From NCBI RefSeq assembly GCF_016278365.1, contig NZ_JADQBZ010000002.1, positions 71,890-135,889 on the forward strand: 64,000 nt of DNA. The letters run 5' to 3'. The translations under genes were made by a program, and so were the position numbers. The stretch is from Methanolobus sp. (GTDB lineage: Archaea > Halobacteriota > Methanosarcinia > Methanosarcinales > Methanosarcinaceae). Shown piece after piece: positions 9,083 through 16,972 of this stretch. A model generated the notes under the pieces. The model was not told the origin of the DNA. It saw only the letters and a program-made list of their open reading frames with translations, and searched no databases. Position 1 is the first letter of the stretch, and every line of letters begins with the position of its first letter.

Positions 9083-10189
9083 ATGCATATTATTTGTGAA
9101 AGAAGAAATATCGAGTCTACATTTCCAAAAGGGCGGGCCATAGGCGTCACCTTAAGTACTATTCTGATCATATCGCTCTTTTCCCTCATAGTGAACCCTG
9201 TCTTTGCAGAACCACATATCCCAACAGGCCCAAGCTGGGAAAACAGCCTTGAAGGGAGTTATCTGGAATCAGAACAGCCAATATCCCGAAACATTTCTAC
9301 AGCAGGACTGTACACCTGGGAAAGCCCGATGTGGTTAAAATTGTCTGTAGGGATAGGTGGAAGCCTCCTATTGTTAATGATAATACTGAGTTTTGTATTG
9401 AGAGATAAGATAGATGAAAAGACAATGGAGCTTAACTCAAAGAACAGGCAGCTTGAGATAGAAATAAGAGAAAGAAAGATTGCGGAAGACAAGCTGAAGA
9501 ACTATTCCTCACAACTCAAGAGCTCTAATGAATTAAAAGATCTGTTTACCGATATCCTCAGGCATGATCTCATCAACCCTGCAACTGTGATCAAAGGTTA
9601 TGTCGAATATCTGATCGAATATGAGAATGATACAAAAAAGATTACGGCACTAAAAACTATAGAACGCAATAACCTTAAACTCATCCAGATGATAGAGAAC
9701 GCCGCAAACCTTGCAAAGCTGGAAAATGTTGAAGAACTGGAATTTGAGGAAATGGACCTCAGAGCGATTATTGAAGAGGTCGTAGAGGGTCTGCAACCAA
9801 AAGCGGATGATAAGGAAATGCATATACAGTTCGTCCCCGGAGGGAATTATCCTGCACAGGTAAACAGGATAATAGAGGAAGTTTTTTCCAATCTGATAGC
9901 GAACAGCATTAAGTACTCCCCTCCTTCAAGCGTGATATGTATAGGCGTGTGTGCCCTGAATGATAAGTACTGGAAAATATCAGTCGTAGATAACGGTTCC
10001 GGAATTGCGGACGATGATAAAACTCATATTTTTGACCGCTTCAAGCGTGCGGAAAAAACAAACATAAAAGGGACCGGACTTGGGCTTGCAATTGCCAAGC
10101 GCATAATAGAACTGCATGACGGACAGATAGGAGTTGAAGATAACCCTTCCGGGAAAGGATCTGTTTTCTGGGTCACTCTACACCGGTAG
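9083..10189 (+). CDS. membrane-bound sensor histidine kinase
   Basis: The protein has 368 residues. Two membrane segments (about 20-42 and 88-109) flank a short extracytoplasmic loop of about 45 residues. A coiled coil (115-150) leads to the HisKA domain, where the phospho-accepting His sits in ILRHDLINPA near 170. The ATPase domain has the N box (NLIANSIKYSP), G1 box (DNGSGIADDD) and G2 box (GTGLGLAIAKRI). No response regulator is adjacent, so it is an orphan kinase and its signal is unknown. A TATA-like gatatatattta lies just upstream and the leader would be short. Confidence 0.88.
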   Translation: MHIICERRNIESTFPKGRAIGVTLSTILIISLFSLIVNPVFAEPHIPTGPSWENSLEGSYLESEQPISRNISTAGLYTWESPMWLKLSVGIGGSLLLLMIILSFVLRDKIDEKTMELNSKNRQLEIEIRERKIAEDKLKNYSSQLKSSNELKDLFTDILRHDLINPATVIKGYVEYLIEYENDTKKITALKTIERNNLKLIQMIENAANLAKLENVEELEFEEMDLRAIIEEVVEGLQPKADDKEMHIQFVPGGNYPAQVNRIIEEVFSNLIANSIKYSPPSSVICIGVCALNDKYWKISVVDNGSGIADDDKTHIFDRFKRAEKTNIKGTGLGLAIAKRIIELHDGQIGVEDNPSGKGSVFWVTLHR

Positions 10190-10203
10190 ATATCGAAATG
10201 AAT

Positions 10204-11007
10204 TCAGTAGATATCCTCTCTGCGATCCTTGAAAACAGTTATCTCCTCTCTAATCTTTGACGTCTCAGCGGTATCAATAACATGTAGCAGTATGCACTCA
10301 CCCTCTCCTGCTTCCTGCAGGATCTGTCCTGAAGCGTCCACGATCATGGAACCACCGAAAAATGCGGTCTCCCCACTTTCACCCGAGCGGTTGCAGGCAA
10401 TATGAGGTATCTGATTCTCTATTGCCCTTGCCATTGCGAGTGTTCGCCATACATTGTACCGGGGTTTTGGGAACTGTGCGACTGTGATAAGGATATCGGA
10501 GCCAGATAGGGAAAGCTTTCGTGCAACTTCCGGGAATCTCAGCTCATAACATATCTCAAGACCGATGATAATATCATGTTTACTGAGCCTGCATGGGGAT
10601 ATATTATCACCTGAAGAGAAATATTGCTTTTCTCTTTTGAAAGGATGTGTTTTGCGATATGTGCCCATAATTTCGCCAGATTCTATGCAGATACCGAGAT
10701 TGTAATAACTGCCTACAGATGCATTCCTGTCAGGAGACAGCTCCTTTTCAAGAATTGAGGTAACTATCACACAATCATGCTTGCGGGAGAGATCCTGGAG
10801 CATACTGACTGTCAGGCCGGTGATTGTCTCAGCGGAGGCTTCCATATCATCATAGCAGAAGCCTGTGGAGAATAGTTCAGGCAGGACCAGCAATTCGGCA
10901 CCTTTTGATATAGCCTGCTCTGCCATAGAAATTGCCTTGTGCAGGTTTTCATCTTTACTGCACAGGCTTATATCCATCTGGATACAGGCAACTGTTATTT
11001 GTGTCAT
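10204..11007 (-). CDS. carbon-nitrogen hydrolase (nitrilase superfamily, omega-amidase-like)
   Basis: The 267-residue protein keeps the catalytic triad of the nitrilase superfamily: Glu in VLPELFSTGF near 42, Lys in YRKTHPFKREKQY near 112, and Cys in GLEICYELRFPEVA near 144. Such enzymes hydrolyse amides, for example alpha-ketoglutaramate, or act in metabolite repair. The exact substrate is not evident. It converges with the kinase gene and follows the 11.0-kb hypothetical gene on the same strand, 31 bp away. Confidence 0.85.
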   Translation of the reverse strand: MTQITVACIQMDISLCSKDENLHKAISMAEQAISKGAELLVLPELFSTGFCYDDMEASAETITGLTVSMLQDLSRKHDCVIVTSILEKELSPDRNASVGSYYNLGICIESGEIMGTYRKTHPFKREKQYFSSGDNISPCRLSKHDIIIGLEICYELRFPEVARKLSLSGSDILITVAQFPKPRYNVWRTLAMARAIENQIPHIACNRSGESGETAFFGGSMIVDASGQILQEAGEGECILLHVIDTAETSKIREEITVFKDRREDIY

Positions 11008-11038
11008 TTAGCAGCCTTAAATAGTATTCTAAAAGGTA

Positions 11039-11656
11039 TTAGCCAAAATCATTGATGGTTGTTTTCTTTGTACGCGGAGTCAGGCCGCTGATGTCCACAG
11101 ATAATTTTAACATCTTCAGAAGAAGATGATTGGAGTGTTTGAGAATATCACTGCTTAGCTGGTCTGCCTCATAAGCAGGGTCTGAACCCAGGATAGTGAA
11201 CTTTGTTATGCATGCAGCATATTCCTTCAGGTTCTCATTCCGGGACTCTTTTATCATATGGCCTGATCGGGAAAGGCAGTCATTTATGTTCTTGGAACCA
11301 AAGCCTATCTTCTGAAGTTCTTCCTTGAATACAGGCCTGTCAAGAATGTTCGTAATAACATACACTGCGACCGGTAAAGCGAATTCAGGTTCAAAGGATC
11401 TCAGTTCTCTGGAAATAAGGGAATAGATATCAGGCAACGTGTTCTCGCCTTTTGTTTCTATTTTCATATAAACTTTAGAAGGCGGGATATCCACTTCATT
11501 CAATTTCTTCAGATCACGGAGAGCACGTAGATAACCTGTCATTACAAGCCGATGCTCATTGATCCCTATTTCCTTTAACTCACGAGTGATGGCACTTATA
11601 GAAAGTTGTTTACCTTCCAGAATTTCATTTACATGGGAGTAGAGATTTTCGGACAT
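11039..11656 (-). CDS. conserved hypothetical protein, possible winged-helix N-terminus
   Basis: I do not recognise this family. The 205-residue protein begins MSENLYSHVNEILEGKQLSI. Residues 1-60 read like a small helix-turn-helix domain (SISAITRELKEIGINEHRLV, then LRALRDLKKLNEVDI), so DNA binding is possible. The rest is helical and contains KIGFGSKNINDCLSRSG and a basic C-terminal tail. The start at 11656 was preferred to an ATG at 11701 because GGTG lies at good spacing and the earlier ATG has none. It probably precedes the amidase gene in one transcript. Confidence 0.6.
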   Translation of the reverse strand: MSENLYSHVNEILEGKQLSISAITRELKEIGINEHRLVMTGYLRALRDLKKLNEVDIPPSKVYMKIETKGENTLPDIYSLISRELRSFEPEFALPVAVYVITNILDRPVFKEELQKIGFGSKNINDCLSRSGHMIKESRNENLKEYAACITKFTILGSDPAYEADQLSSDILKHSNHLLLKMLKLSVDISGLTPRTKKTTINDFG

Positions 11657-11921
11657 GTTTTTCGCACCATTATTGATAACAAATCTGAATATACTTGGCA
11701 TTTTAAGTTCTTAACGATTTTGGCAAGAGGCAGGTATAAAAACAATTACTTATATTAAAAGTGAACCTTATTGTAATATACGAAATCATACTTTGATAGT
11801 TGTTCCGTTGAAAAGTATTGCAACTGATCCGGAAAACATTACTCGATTTTGAAAATATAGTATTTGATCTTTATTGATGCAGCTGATGGCGCTGCACTTA
11901 TCATCTAATAGGAGGAGGCAA

Positions 11922-12956
11922 ATGCATCTACACACCTTTACCAAAACACCGACCATACCTGTTGAGGTCACTGAGCGATCTTTAAGTGATCTGACCGATG
12001 CCATGCAGTACACCGGATTCCAGGGGCGTAAGCTTGCAGAGTCCGTGAAAGCCTGGGAAAATATGTTCAAGGAAGAAGGGGTTACTATCTTCATGGGGCT
12101 TAGTGGGGCAATGGTGCCTGCAGGAATGCGCAACATCATTACCTACCTGATAGAGAACAGGCTCATAGACTGTCTCGTAAGCACGGGAGCTAACATTTTC
12201 CATGACTGTCACGAAGCCCTCGGGCTTAAACATTATGTAGGTTCACATATAGCAGATGACTGCGAGCTTCTGGGACATGGTATCGACAGGATATATGATG
12301 TGTTCGCCTATGAGGAGGAGTTCAGGAATACCGACCACTTTGTAGCTGACTTTGCCAGGAAACATGATGGTAAGACATATTCTTCACGTGAGTTCATACA
12401 TCTGCTGGGCAAAGAGATATCCGAGAAGGGCAACAAGAACTCGATAATAGTAAGCGCATACAAGCACAACGTTCCTATTTTCATTCCCGCACTGTCTGAT
12501 AGCTCGATCGGTATCGGACTTACAATAGCAAGAAGGAACGGCTATAATATCAATATCGACCAGATCAGGGACGTCGATGAGATCACGCAGATGGTTGAGG
12601 CATCTGAAAAGACAGGTGTCGTATATGTCGGAGGCGGTGTTCCCAAGAATTTTATCCAGCAGACAGAGGTAGTTGCGTCCATAATGGGTCATGAAGTAGC
12701 CGGGCATGAGTACGCAATACAATATACGACCGATGCACCTCACTGGGGCGGGCTATCGGGTTGTACCTTCGATGAAGCCGTATCCTGGGGAAAGATCTCC
12801 AAGGAAGCAAAAAAGGTCCAGGTATTCGTTGACGCAACTATCGCACTTCCTATCGTGACACATGCACTTAACGAAAAAACTAAGGGCTACAAGCGTAAAA
12901 TCCCTTGTTTTGAGTGGAATGGCGATGTTGCAGAACTGCATTTTGAAACTCATTGA
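11922..12956 (+). CDS. deoxyhypusine synthase family protein
   Basis: The 344-residue protein has the deoxyhypusine synthase fold signatures: FMGLSGAMVPAGMRNIITYL near 47, STGANIFHDCHEALG near 76, and the active-site lysine segment CTFDEAVSWGKISKEA near 278, equivalent to the SWGK lysine of the human enzyme. It probably transfers the aminobutyl group of spermidine, to aIF5A or, as in some divergent family members, to another amine. The glycine-rich part differs from classical DHS, so homospermidine-synthase-like activity is an alternative. The ATG at 11922 follows a strong AGGAGG; earlier in-frame ATGs lack one. Confidence 0.82.
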   Translation: MHLHTFTKTPTIPVEVTERSLSDLTDAMQYTGFQGRKLAESVKAWENMFKEEGVTIFMGLSGAMVPAGMRNIITYLIENRLIDCLVSTGANIFHDCHEALGLKHYVGSHIADDCELLGHGIDRIYDVFAYEEEFRNTDHFVADFARKHDGKTYSSREFIHLLGKEISEKGNKNSIIVSAYKHNVPIFIPALSDSSIGIGLTIARRNGYNINIDQIRDVDEITQMVEASEKTGVVYVGGGVPKNFIQQTEVVASIMGHEVAGHEYAIQYTTDAPHWGGLSGCTFDEAVSWGKISKEAKKVQVFVDATIALPIVTHALNEKTKGYKRKIPCFEWNGDVAELHFETH

Positions 12957-13089
12957 AAACAAAACACATTTATTCCTCAAAAGCCAATATAACAGGTACT
13001 TAATCAAACAATTATTGAGCAAGGTATAATCCCACATGAACGACGGAGAGGTTCAGTGGCTAGAATAGGTCTGTATATGAGGTAACTAA

Positions 13090-13602
13090 ATGAGTAAACG
13101 AACAAGAATAATCAACGACCCTTCTGAACTCGTACCTCTGCTTCAGGTTTTTGGATCAAAGAGACATAAAAAGGTATTTGATGCACTTCTTAACCTATGG
13201 ATGACAAAGGATGGCCTGGAAGATATGCTGGGAACCGATGTCACACATAGTATCAATGTCCTCAAGAAAAGCGGACTGATAGAAAGCCAATGGCATATGC
13301 CGGAGCCGGGAAAAACACCCGAGAAAGAATATCGCACATCTTATTCAAAGGTCCAGACAAACTTCCAGTGTTCCTTTGAGGATATGAGCGACATCATCAT
13401 GCTGACTTTTATGCCATATGAAGAAGTGAAGGATTCAATAGAAGAACTTGAAAAATTAGTAGAGCAAGGGAACAATTCAATGAGCAGTCTTACACGAGCG
13501 CTGAACAAGAGCCCGCTGTACATACGTGCAGTAGCCAGACGCTCCGATAATTTAACTGTCATGGGACAAAGACTGAAGATGACAGATGAGGAAAAGGAAT
13601 GA
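13090..13602 (+). CDS. winged-helix transcriptional regulator (ArsR-like)
   Basis: The 170-residue protein starts with an HTH region (VFGSKRHKKVFDALLNLWMT, then LEDMLGTDVTHSINVLKKSGLIES) typical of archaeal ArsR-like winged helices. A middle part (residues 75-150) has no recognised domain. An AGGTAACTA Shine-Dalgarno precedes the ATG. It overlaps the next gene by 4 bp (ATGA), so the two regulators are translationally coupled. Its target is unknown. Confidence 0.7.
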   Translation: MSKRTRIINDPSELVPLLQVFGSKRHKKVFDALLNLWMTKDGLEDMLGTDVTHSINVLKKSGLIESQWHMPEPGKTPEKEYRTSYSKVQTNFQCSFEDMSDIIMLTFMPYEEVKDSIEELEKLVEQGNNSMSSLTRALNKSPLYIRAVARRSDNLTVMGQRLKMTDEEKE

Positions 13603-14387
13603 TAGAACTCCTTCATAGCAAGAGCGGTATCACCAAATTCCAGATCCTCATAGAAGTAGCCGCTCACCAGCCTAATGTAAGGCAGAAGGAAATCGCTGAA
13701 AAGATAGGCGTCACACCGCAGGCAGTATCAGAGTATATAAAGGAACTGGTTGCTGAGGGTCATATATACTCAGAGGGAAGAGTACGCTACCGCATCACCA
13801 AGCAGGGTGTTGAATGGGTACTTGAGAACGCAAACGACATGAAGCGTTATGCACGCTATGTCATGAGTGATATAATCAGCCATGTTTCCACCTGGACCGC
13901 CATAGCTGAGGAAGAACTAACCAAAGGTGAAAAGGTTTACCTCCGGATGAGCAAGGGACTCCTCTATGTTGGCACAAAGGATATCACAAATGCTTCCGGG
14001 ACCACCATATCCGATGCAAAGGAAGGAGAGGATGTGGGGGTTACTGACCTGCTGGGGCTTATTGACCTGGAAAATGCGGCCATCACTGTCTGCAGGATAC
14101 CGAGGGTCGAAAGAGGAGGATCAAAGAATGTTGATATTGAACGCCTCAGATCCCTGGCAAAATCCAAGTCATATATTGCAACTGTCGGTGTTGAGTCTCT
14201 TGTTGCACTGAAGAGGATAGGCCTGAAGCCTGACGTGATGTTTGGTGCAAGGGAATCTGTCATCGAGGCGGCATATCATGGCCTCTCATCGCTGGTGCTT
14301 GCCATTGACGAGGAAGTGCCTGCCATCCTGAGCAGGCTTGAGACAGAGAATCTGGAATATGAACTTGTGGACCTGAGTATCCAATGA
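13599..14387 (+). CDS. HTH transcriptional regulator with C-terminal ligand-type domain
   Basis: Residues 15-75 of this 262-residue protein form a winged helix (VRQKEIAEKIGVTPQAVSEY is the recognition part). The C-terminal 170 residues (SKGLLYVGTKDITNASGTTI onward) form an alpha/beta domain seen in methanogen MarR-like regulators, perhaps for effector binding. It sits between another regulator and a phosphoesterase with ATGA overlaps on both sides, so the three are one operon and probably one regulatory unit. I do not know the effector. Confidence 0.72.
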   Translation: MIELLHSKSGITKFQILIEVAAHQPNVRQKEIAEKIGVTPQAVSEYIKELVAEGHIYSEGRVRYRITKQGVEWVLENANDMKRYARYVMSDIISHVSTWTAIAEEELTKGEKVYLRMSKGLLYVGTKDITNASGTTISDAKEGEDVGVTDLLGLIDLENAAITVCRIPRVERGGSKNVDIERLRSLAKSKSYIATVGVESLVALKRIGLKPDVMFGARESVIEAAYHGLSSLVLAIDEEVPAILSRLETENLEYELVDLSIQ

Positions 14388-14920
14388 AGCTTTTAGCAAT
14401 ATCTGATACACATCTTGAAACTGATACTATCCCGCAGTATCTCGCAGGCATTATCGAGGACTATGACCTCGTTGTTCATGCCGGGGATTTCAGTTCCATG
14501 AAATTTTACAAGGCCCTTGAATCTACAGGGAAACTCCGGGCAGTCCACGGAAACACCGATGAGAAGGAGCTGCAGGAGCTTCTTCCTGAAAAGCTCATAT
14601 TTGAAGTGGAAGGAATTAAGATAGGAGTCATACACGAAGGAGCGCTGTCTATAGTAGATACCACTCCCATGAGATACCTTGCACTTGAAATGGGTGTAAG
14701 TGTGTTAATATTTGGTCATCTGCACAGGCCGATAATCGAAAAGAGAGATGTGCTTTTAATCTGTCCGGGATCACCCACAAAACCAAGGATGTCAGACCCC
14801 TGCGCAGTTGAACTTATAATAGATAACGGTACAGTGAAAGCGAACATTATCGAGATAAGTGGACAATCGTGCAACTACATTGATTATTCAAGAAAACTTG
14901 ATAAGGACAAAAACTCATAA
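14384..14920 (+). CDS. YfcE/MJ0936-type metallophosphoesterase
   Basis: The 178-residue protein has all calcineurin-like metal-binding motifs: SDTHLE near 7, VHAGDF near 32, GNTDEKE near 58, and GHLHRP near 109. The family hydrolyses phosphodiesters such as cyclic nucleotides or small nucleotides, and the physiological substrate is not settled. It is the last gene of a three-gene operon behind two regulators and overlaps the upstream gene by 4 bp. Confidence 0.88.
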   Translation: MKLLAISDTHLETDTIPQYLAGIIEDYDLVVHAGDFSSMKFYKALESTGKLRAVHGNTDEKELQELLPEKLIFEVEGIKIGVIHEGALSIVDTTPMRYLALEMGVSVLIFGHLHRPIIEKRDVLLICPGSPTKPRMSDPCAVELIIDNGTVKANIIEISGQSCNYIDYSRKLDKDKNS

Positions 14921-14942
14921 TTCTGTTAAAAGAGCTCAAAAA

Positions 14943-15179
14943 TTACTGGTTCTTGCCATTGACAGTCTCGGTCTTGAACATAACACCTGTACCTTTGAGA
15001 GTCATCTGAATCTTATCCCCAAAGCGAAGGACCTCATCCAGATCAACATTATCACTCCAGTCATACACGTAATCATAGGCACCCTGCACAGGCTTGAAAC
15101 CAAGAGACATCAGGCTCCTGTTGACTTCTGAGGGCATGCCGCCATCAGTAGAGTACCAGAGTAAAAGATATGTTTTCAT
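14943..15179 (-). CDS. small conserved hypothetical protein
   Basis: This 78-residue protein begins MKTYLLLWYSTDGGMPSEVN and is rich in aromatic and acidic residues (GAYDYVYDWSDNVDLDEVL). The start at 15179 follows AGGTGAT at ideal spacing; the longer frame upstream has no Shine-Dalgarno. It is predicted soluble with an alpha/beta mix. I do not recognise the family. It stands alone between the phosphoesterase operon and the first RPA operon. Confidence 0.6.
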   Translation of the reverse strand: MKTYLLLWYSTDGGMPSEVNRSLMSLGFKPVQGAYDYVYDWSDNVDLDEVLRFGDKIQMTLKGTGVMFKTETVNGKNQ

Positions 15180-15321
15180 CAAATCACCTGCAAGATTATG
15201 AATGATATATGTGCTTATGACCCTTTTGGTCATTTTTAAATAGTTGCTATAGAAAAACAAATAAAATAGACGGTGCAGACTATCTGCACCAGTGAAAAAT
15301 CTTAGCAATGCCTATACATAT

Positions 15322-15894
15322 CTAATAAGTCTCTTTCAAAGACTGGAGAGCCTGCGAGACCATAGAATAGTAGTGCTTCACATCAGGGGCATAATATTCT
15401 TTTGTCTGTGCAACATCGAGGGAATCAGAACCACCTTCAAGCTCTTTGAGTCTTGTAAGGGTCTTTCGGGCAGTATCCATTACCCAGATATCTCTCGTCT
15501 GACCATCCACAATGTGCATAGACTCCGGGCGCACGGAAGTCAGTACATCTCCCTCGCCTGTTGTATAGGTGCTTGGCTTGCCGACGATGGCGACAAAAGC
15601 AGGGGTTTCGCATTCTGCGAGGGCCTGGGCAGCTTCCGGCTGGTACTGTCCTGCATATATCATGAAGGAACCGGTGGGATCTATAACCCTGCCACGCCAG
15701 TATTCCGAATCTGTCCCGATGTCTTCCTTCTCTACAAGAGTACCGACAATGAATATCCGGTTAACCCTGGCACCTGTAGGTGTCATTAAGTATTGCGGAG
15801 CGTATTGATCATCCCCATCCTTGAATGTCAGGGTCGATTCCCTGAATTCCTGAGCAAAGACCCTTCTTGCAACTTCTCTTGAATAGCCTGCCAT
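15322..15894 (-). CDS. RPA-associated protein (COG3390), first copy
   Basis: The 190-residue protein begins MAGYSREVARRVFAQEF and contains an OB-fold-like core (NRIFIVGTLVEKED, WRGRVIDPTGSFMIYAGQYQ). This matches the archaeal RPA-associated protein family that is co-transcribed with RPA in halophiles and Methanosarcinales. It starts on the base next to the RPA stop codon, so translation is coupled. It likely forms a complex with its RPA partner on single-stranded DNA. The second copy at 22.8 kb carries an extra C-terminal domain. Confidence 0.85.
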   Translation of the reverse strand: MAGYSREVARRVFAQEFRESTLTFKDGDDQYAPQYLMTPTGARVNRIFIVGTLVEKEDIGTDSEYWRGRVIDPTGSFMIYAGQYQPEAAQALAECETPAFVAIVGKPSTYTTGEGDVLTSVRPESMHIVDGQTRDIWVMDTARKTLTRLKELEGGSDSLDVAQTKEYYAPDVKHYYSMVSQALQSLKETY

Positions 15895-16830
15895 TTATAC
15901 CACCTCTGATGCAGCTATGAGCTCATCCAGTTCCTGCGGGTCTATGGTTGATTTAGGGACCATGGAATCCACCAGCAGGTATCTCTCAACCCTTGAGCCA
16001 GTAGCTGTGTAGTATTTGCCTACAAGCAGCTTCTTCATCTCTTCAAGCACTACTCCCTGATCGAGGGCGTCTGCTGCAAGGGAGATTGCACTCTCAAGTG
16101 TAAGTCCGGTCATCTCTTCTGCAAGGTCCCTCTTTATGATCGCATCCTGTGCAGTGACACCATCATCCAGGACAGCCTTGATCCTGAGATCGTAGACCCC
16201 GTCCACTTTCCCATGCTCCATGCATGCGCCCTTGGTAAGTGCTCTGTTGCATTGAGGGCAACGCTTTATCAGACCGGACCCGGACTGGATATCAACAAGA
16301 GCACCTATGAATGTAATTGTTGATGTCCCTACAGTAATGTCCTCGTCGAGTTGCTCTACCGAACTGCTCTTATTCATATTGAGCTGGAACTTTCCATTCC
16401 ACTCATTAACAACAACGTTCTTAAAATAGTAATTCTGGCCTTCGACGACTTCCGGGAATTCAGCACTTCCCCATTTTGTGAATTTGATAGTGCCGGTTTC
16501 ATCACCGATAAGACCCACCTGGGATATCGATTCATGGGTATTTTCCCAAAGCTGCACAACTTTACCCTTAATATTAACCCACTTTCCATCAACGTTCAGC
16601 TCGGATATCTTCATAAGAGGGGACTCCGACTGTCCGGTATAGAACTGATTTTTAGGGATGCTGTGCTCTTTTAAGAAATAGTTTACAACACTTCTTCTTG
16701 CTTCCTCTTTAGGGACCTTGAACTTGCTGACCATTTTGTCAAGCCTGTCTTCAATATCCTCGAGGGGAATCTCTACTCCAAGTTCCTGGAACTTTCTGTG
16801 AATCTCTTGCGAAATCTCTTTCATTTTCAA
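15895..16830 (-). CDS. rpa: replication protein A (single-stranded DNA-binding), first copy
   Basis: The 311-residue protein has an N-terminal helical region (1-60), an OB fold (about 70-165; WVNIKGKVVQLWENTHE, IGDETGTIKFTKWG), and a zinc-finger-type OB fold with CPQCNRALTKGACMEHG near 209, followed by LRIKAVLDDG. It coats single-stranded DNA in replication and repair. It is the first gene of a two-gene operon with its associated protein. A TATA box lies at 16891-16900. Confidence 0.92.
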   Translation of the reverse strand: MKMKEISQEIHRKFQELGVEIPLEDIEDRLDKMVSKFKVPKEEARRSVVNYFLKEHSIPKNQFYTGQSESPLMKISELNVDGKWVNIKGKVVQLWENTHESISQVGLIGDETGTIKFTKWGSAEFPEVVEGQNYYFKNVVVNEWNGKFQLNMNKSSSVEQLDEDITVGTSTITFIGALVDIQSGSGLIKRCPQCNRALTKGACMEHGKVDGVYDLRIKAVLDDGVTAQDAIIKRDLAEEMTGLTLESAISLAADALDQGVVLEEMKKLLVGKYYTATGSRVERYLLVDSMVPKSTIDPQELDELIAASEVV

Positions 16831-16890
16831 ACCTCAGGCCTCTTGTTTGTGCGTCATTTTAGAGAGGCAATTCTATTGTAGGTGTTAGTA

Positions 16891-16900
16891 CTATATAACT
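16891..16900 (-). promoter_or_regulatory. TATA box of the first RPA operon
   Basis: AGTTATATAG on the minus strand lies about 60 bp before the RPA ATG and predicts a leader of about 35 nt. Confidence 0.5.
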
Positions 16901-16972
16901 TCACACCAAGCATGGTGAAAGTATTCTTACTCACCATAAACGCCATGAAGAGAGCGCATACAGCATTACAGC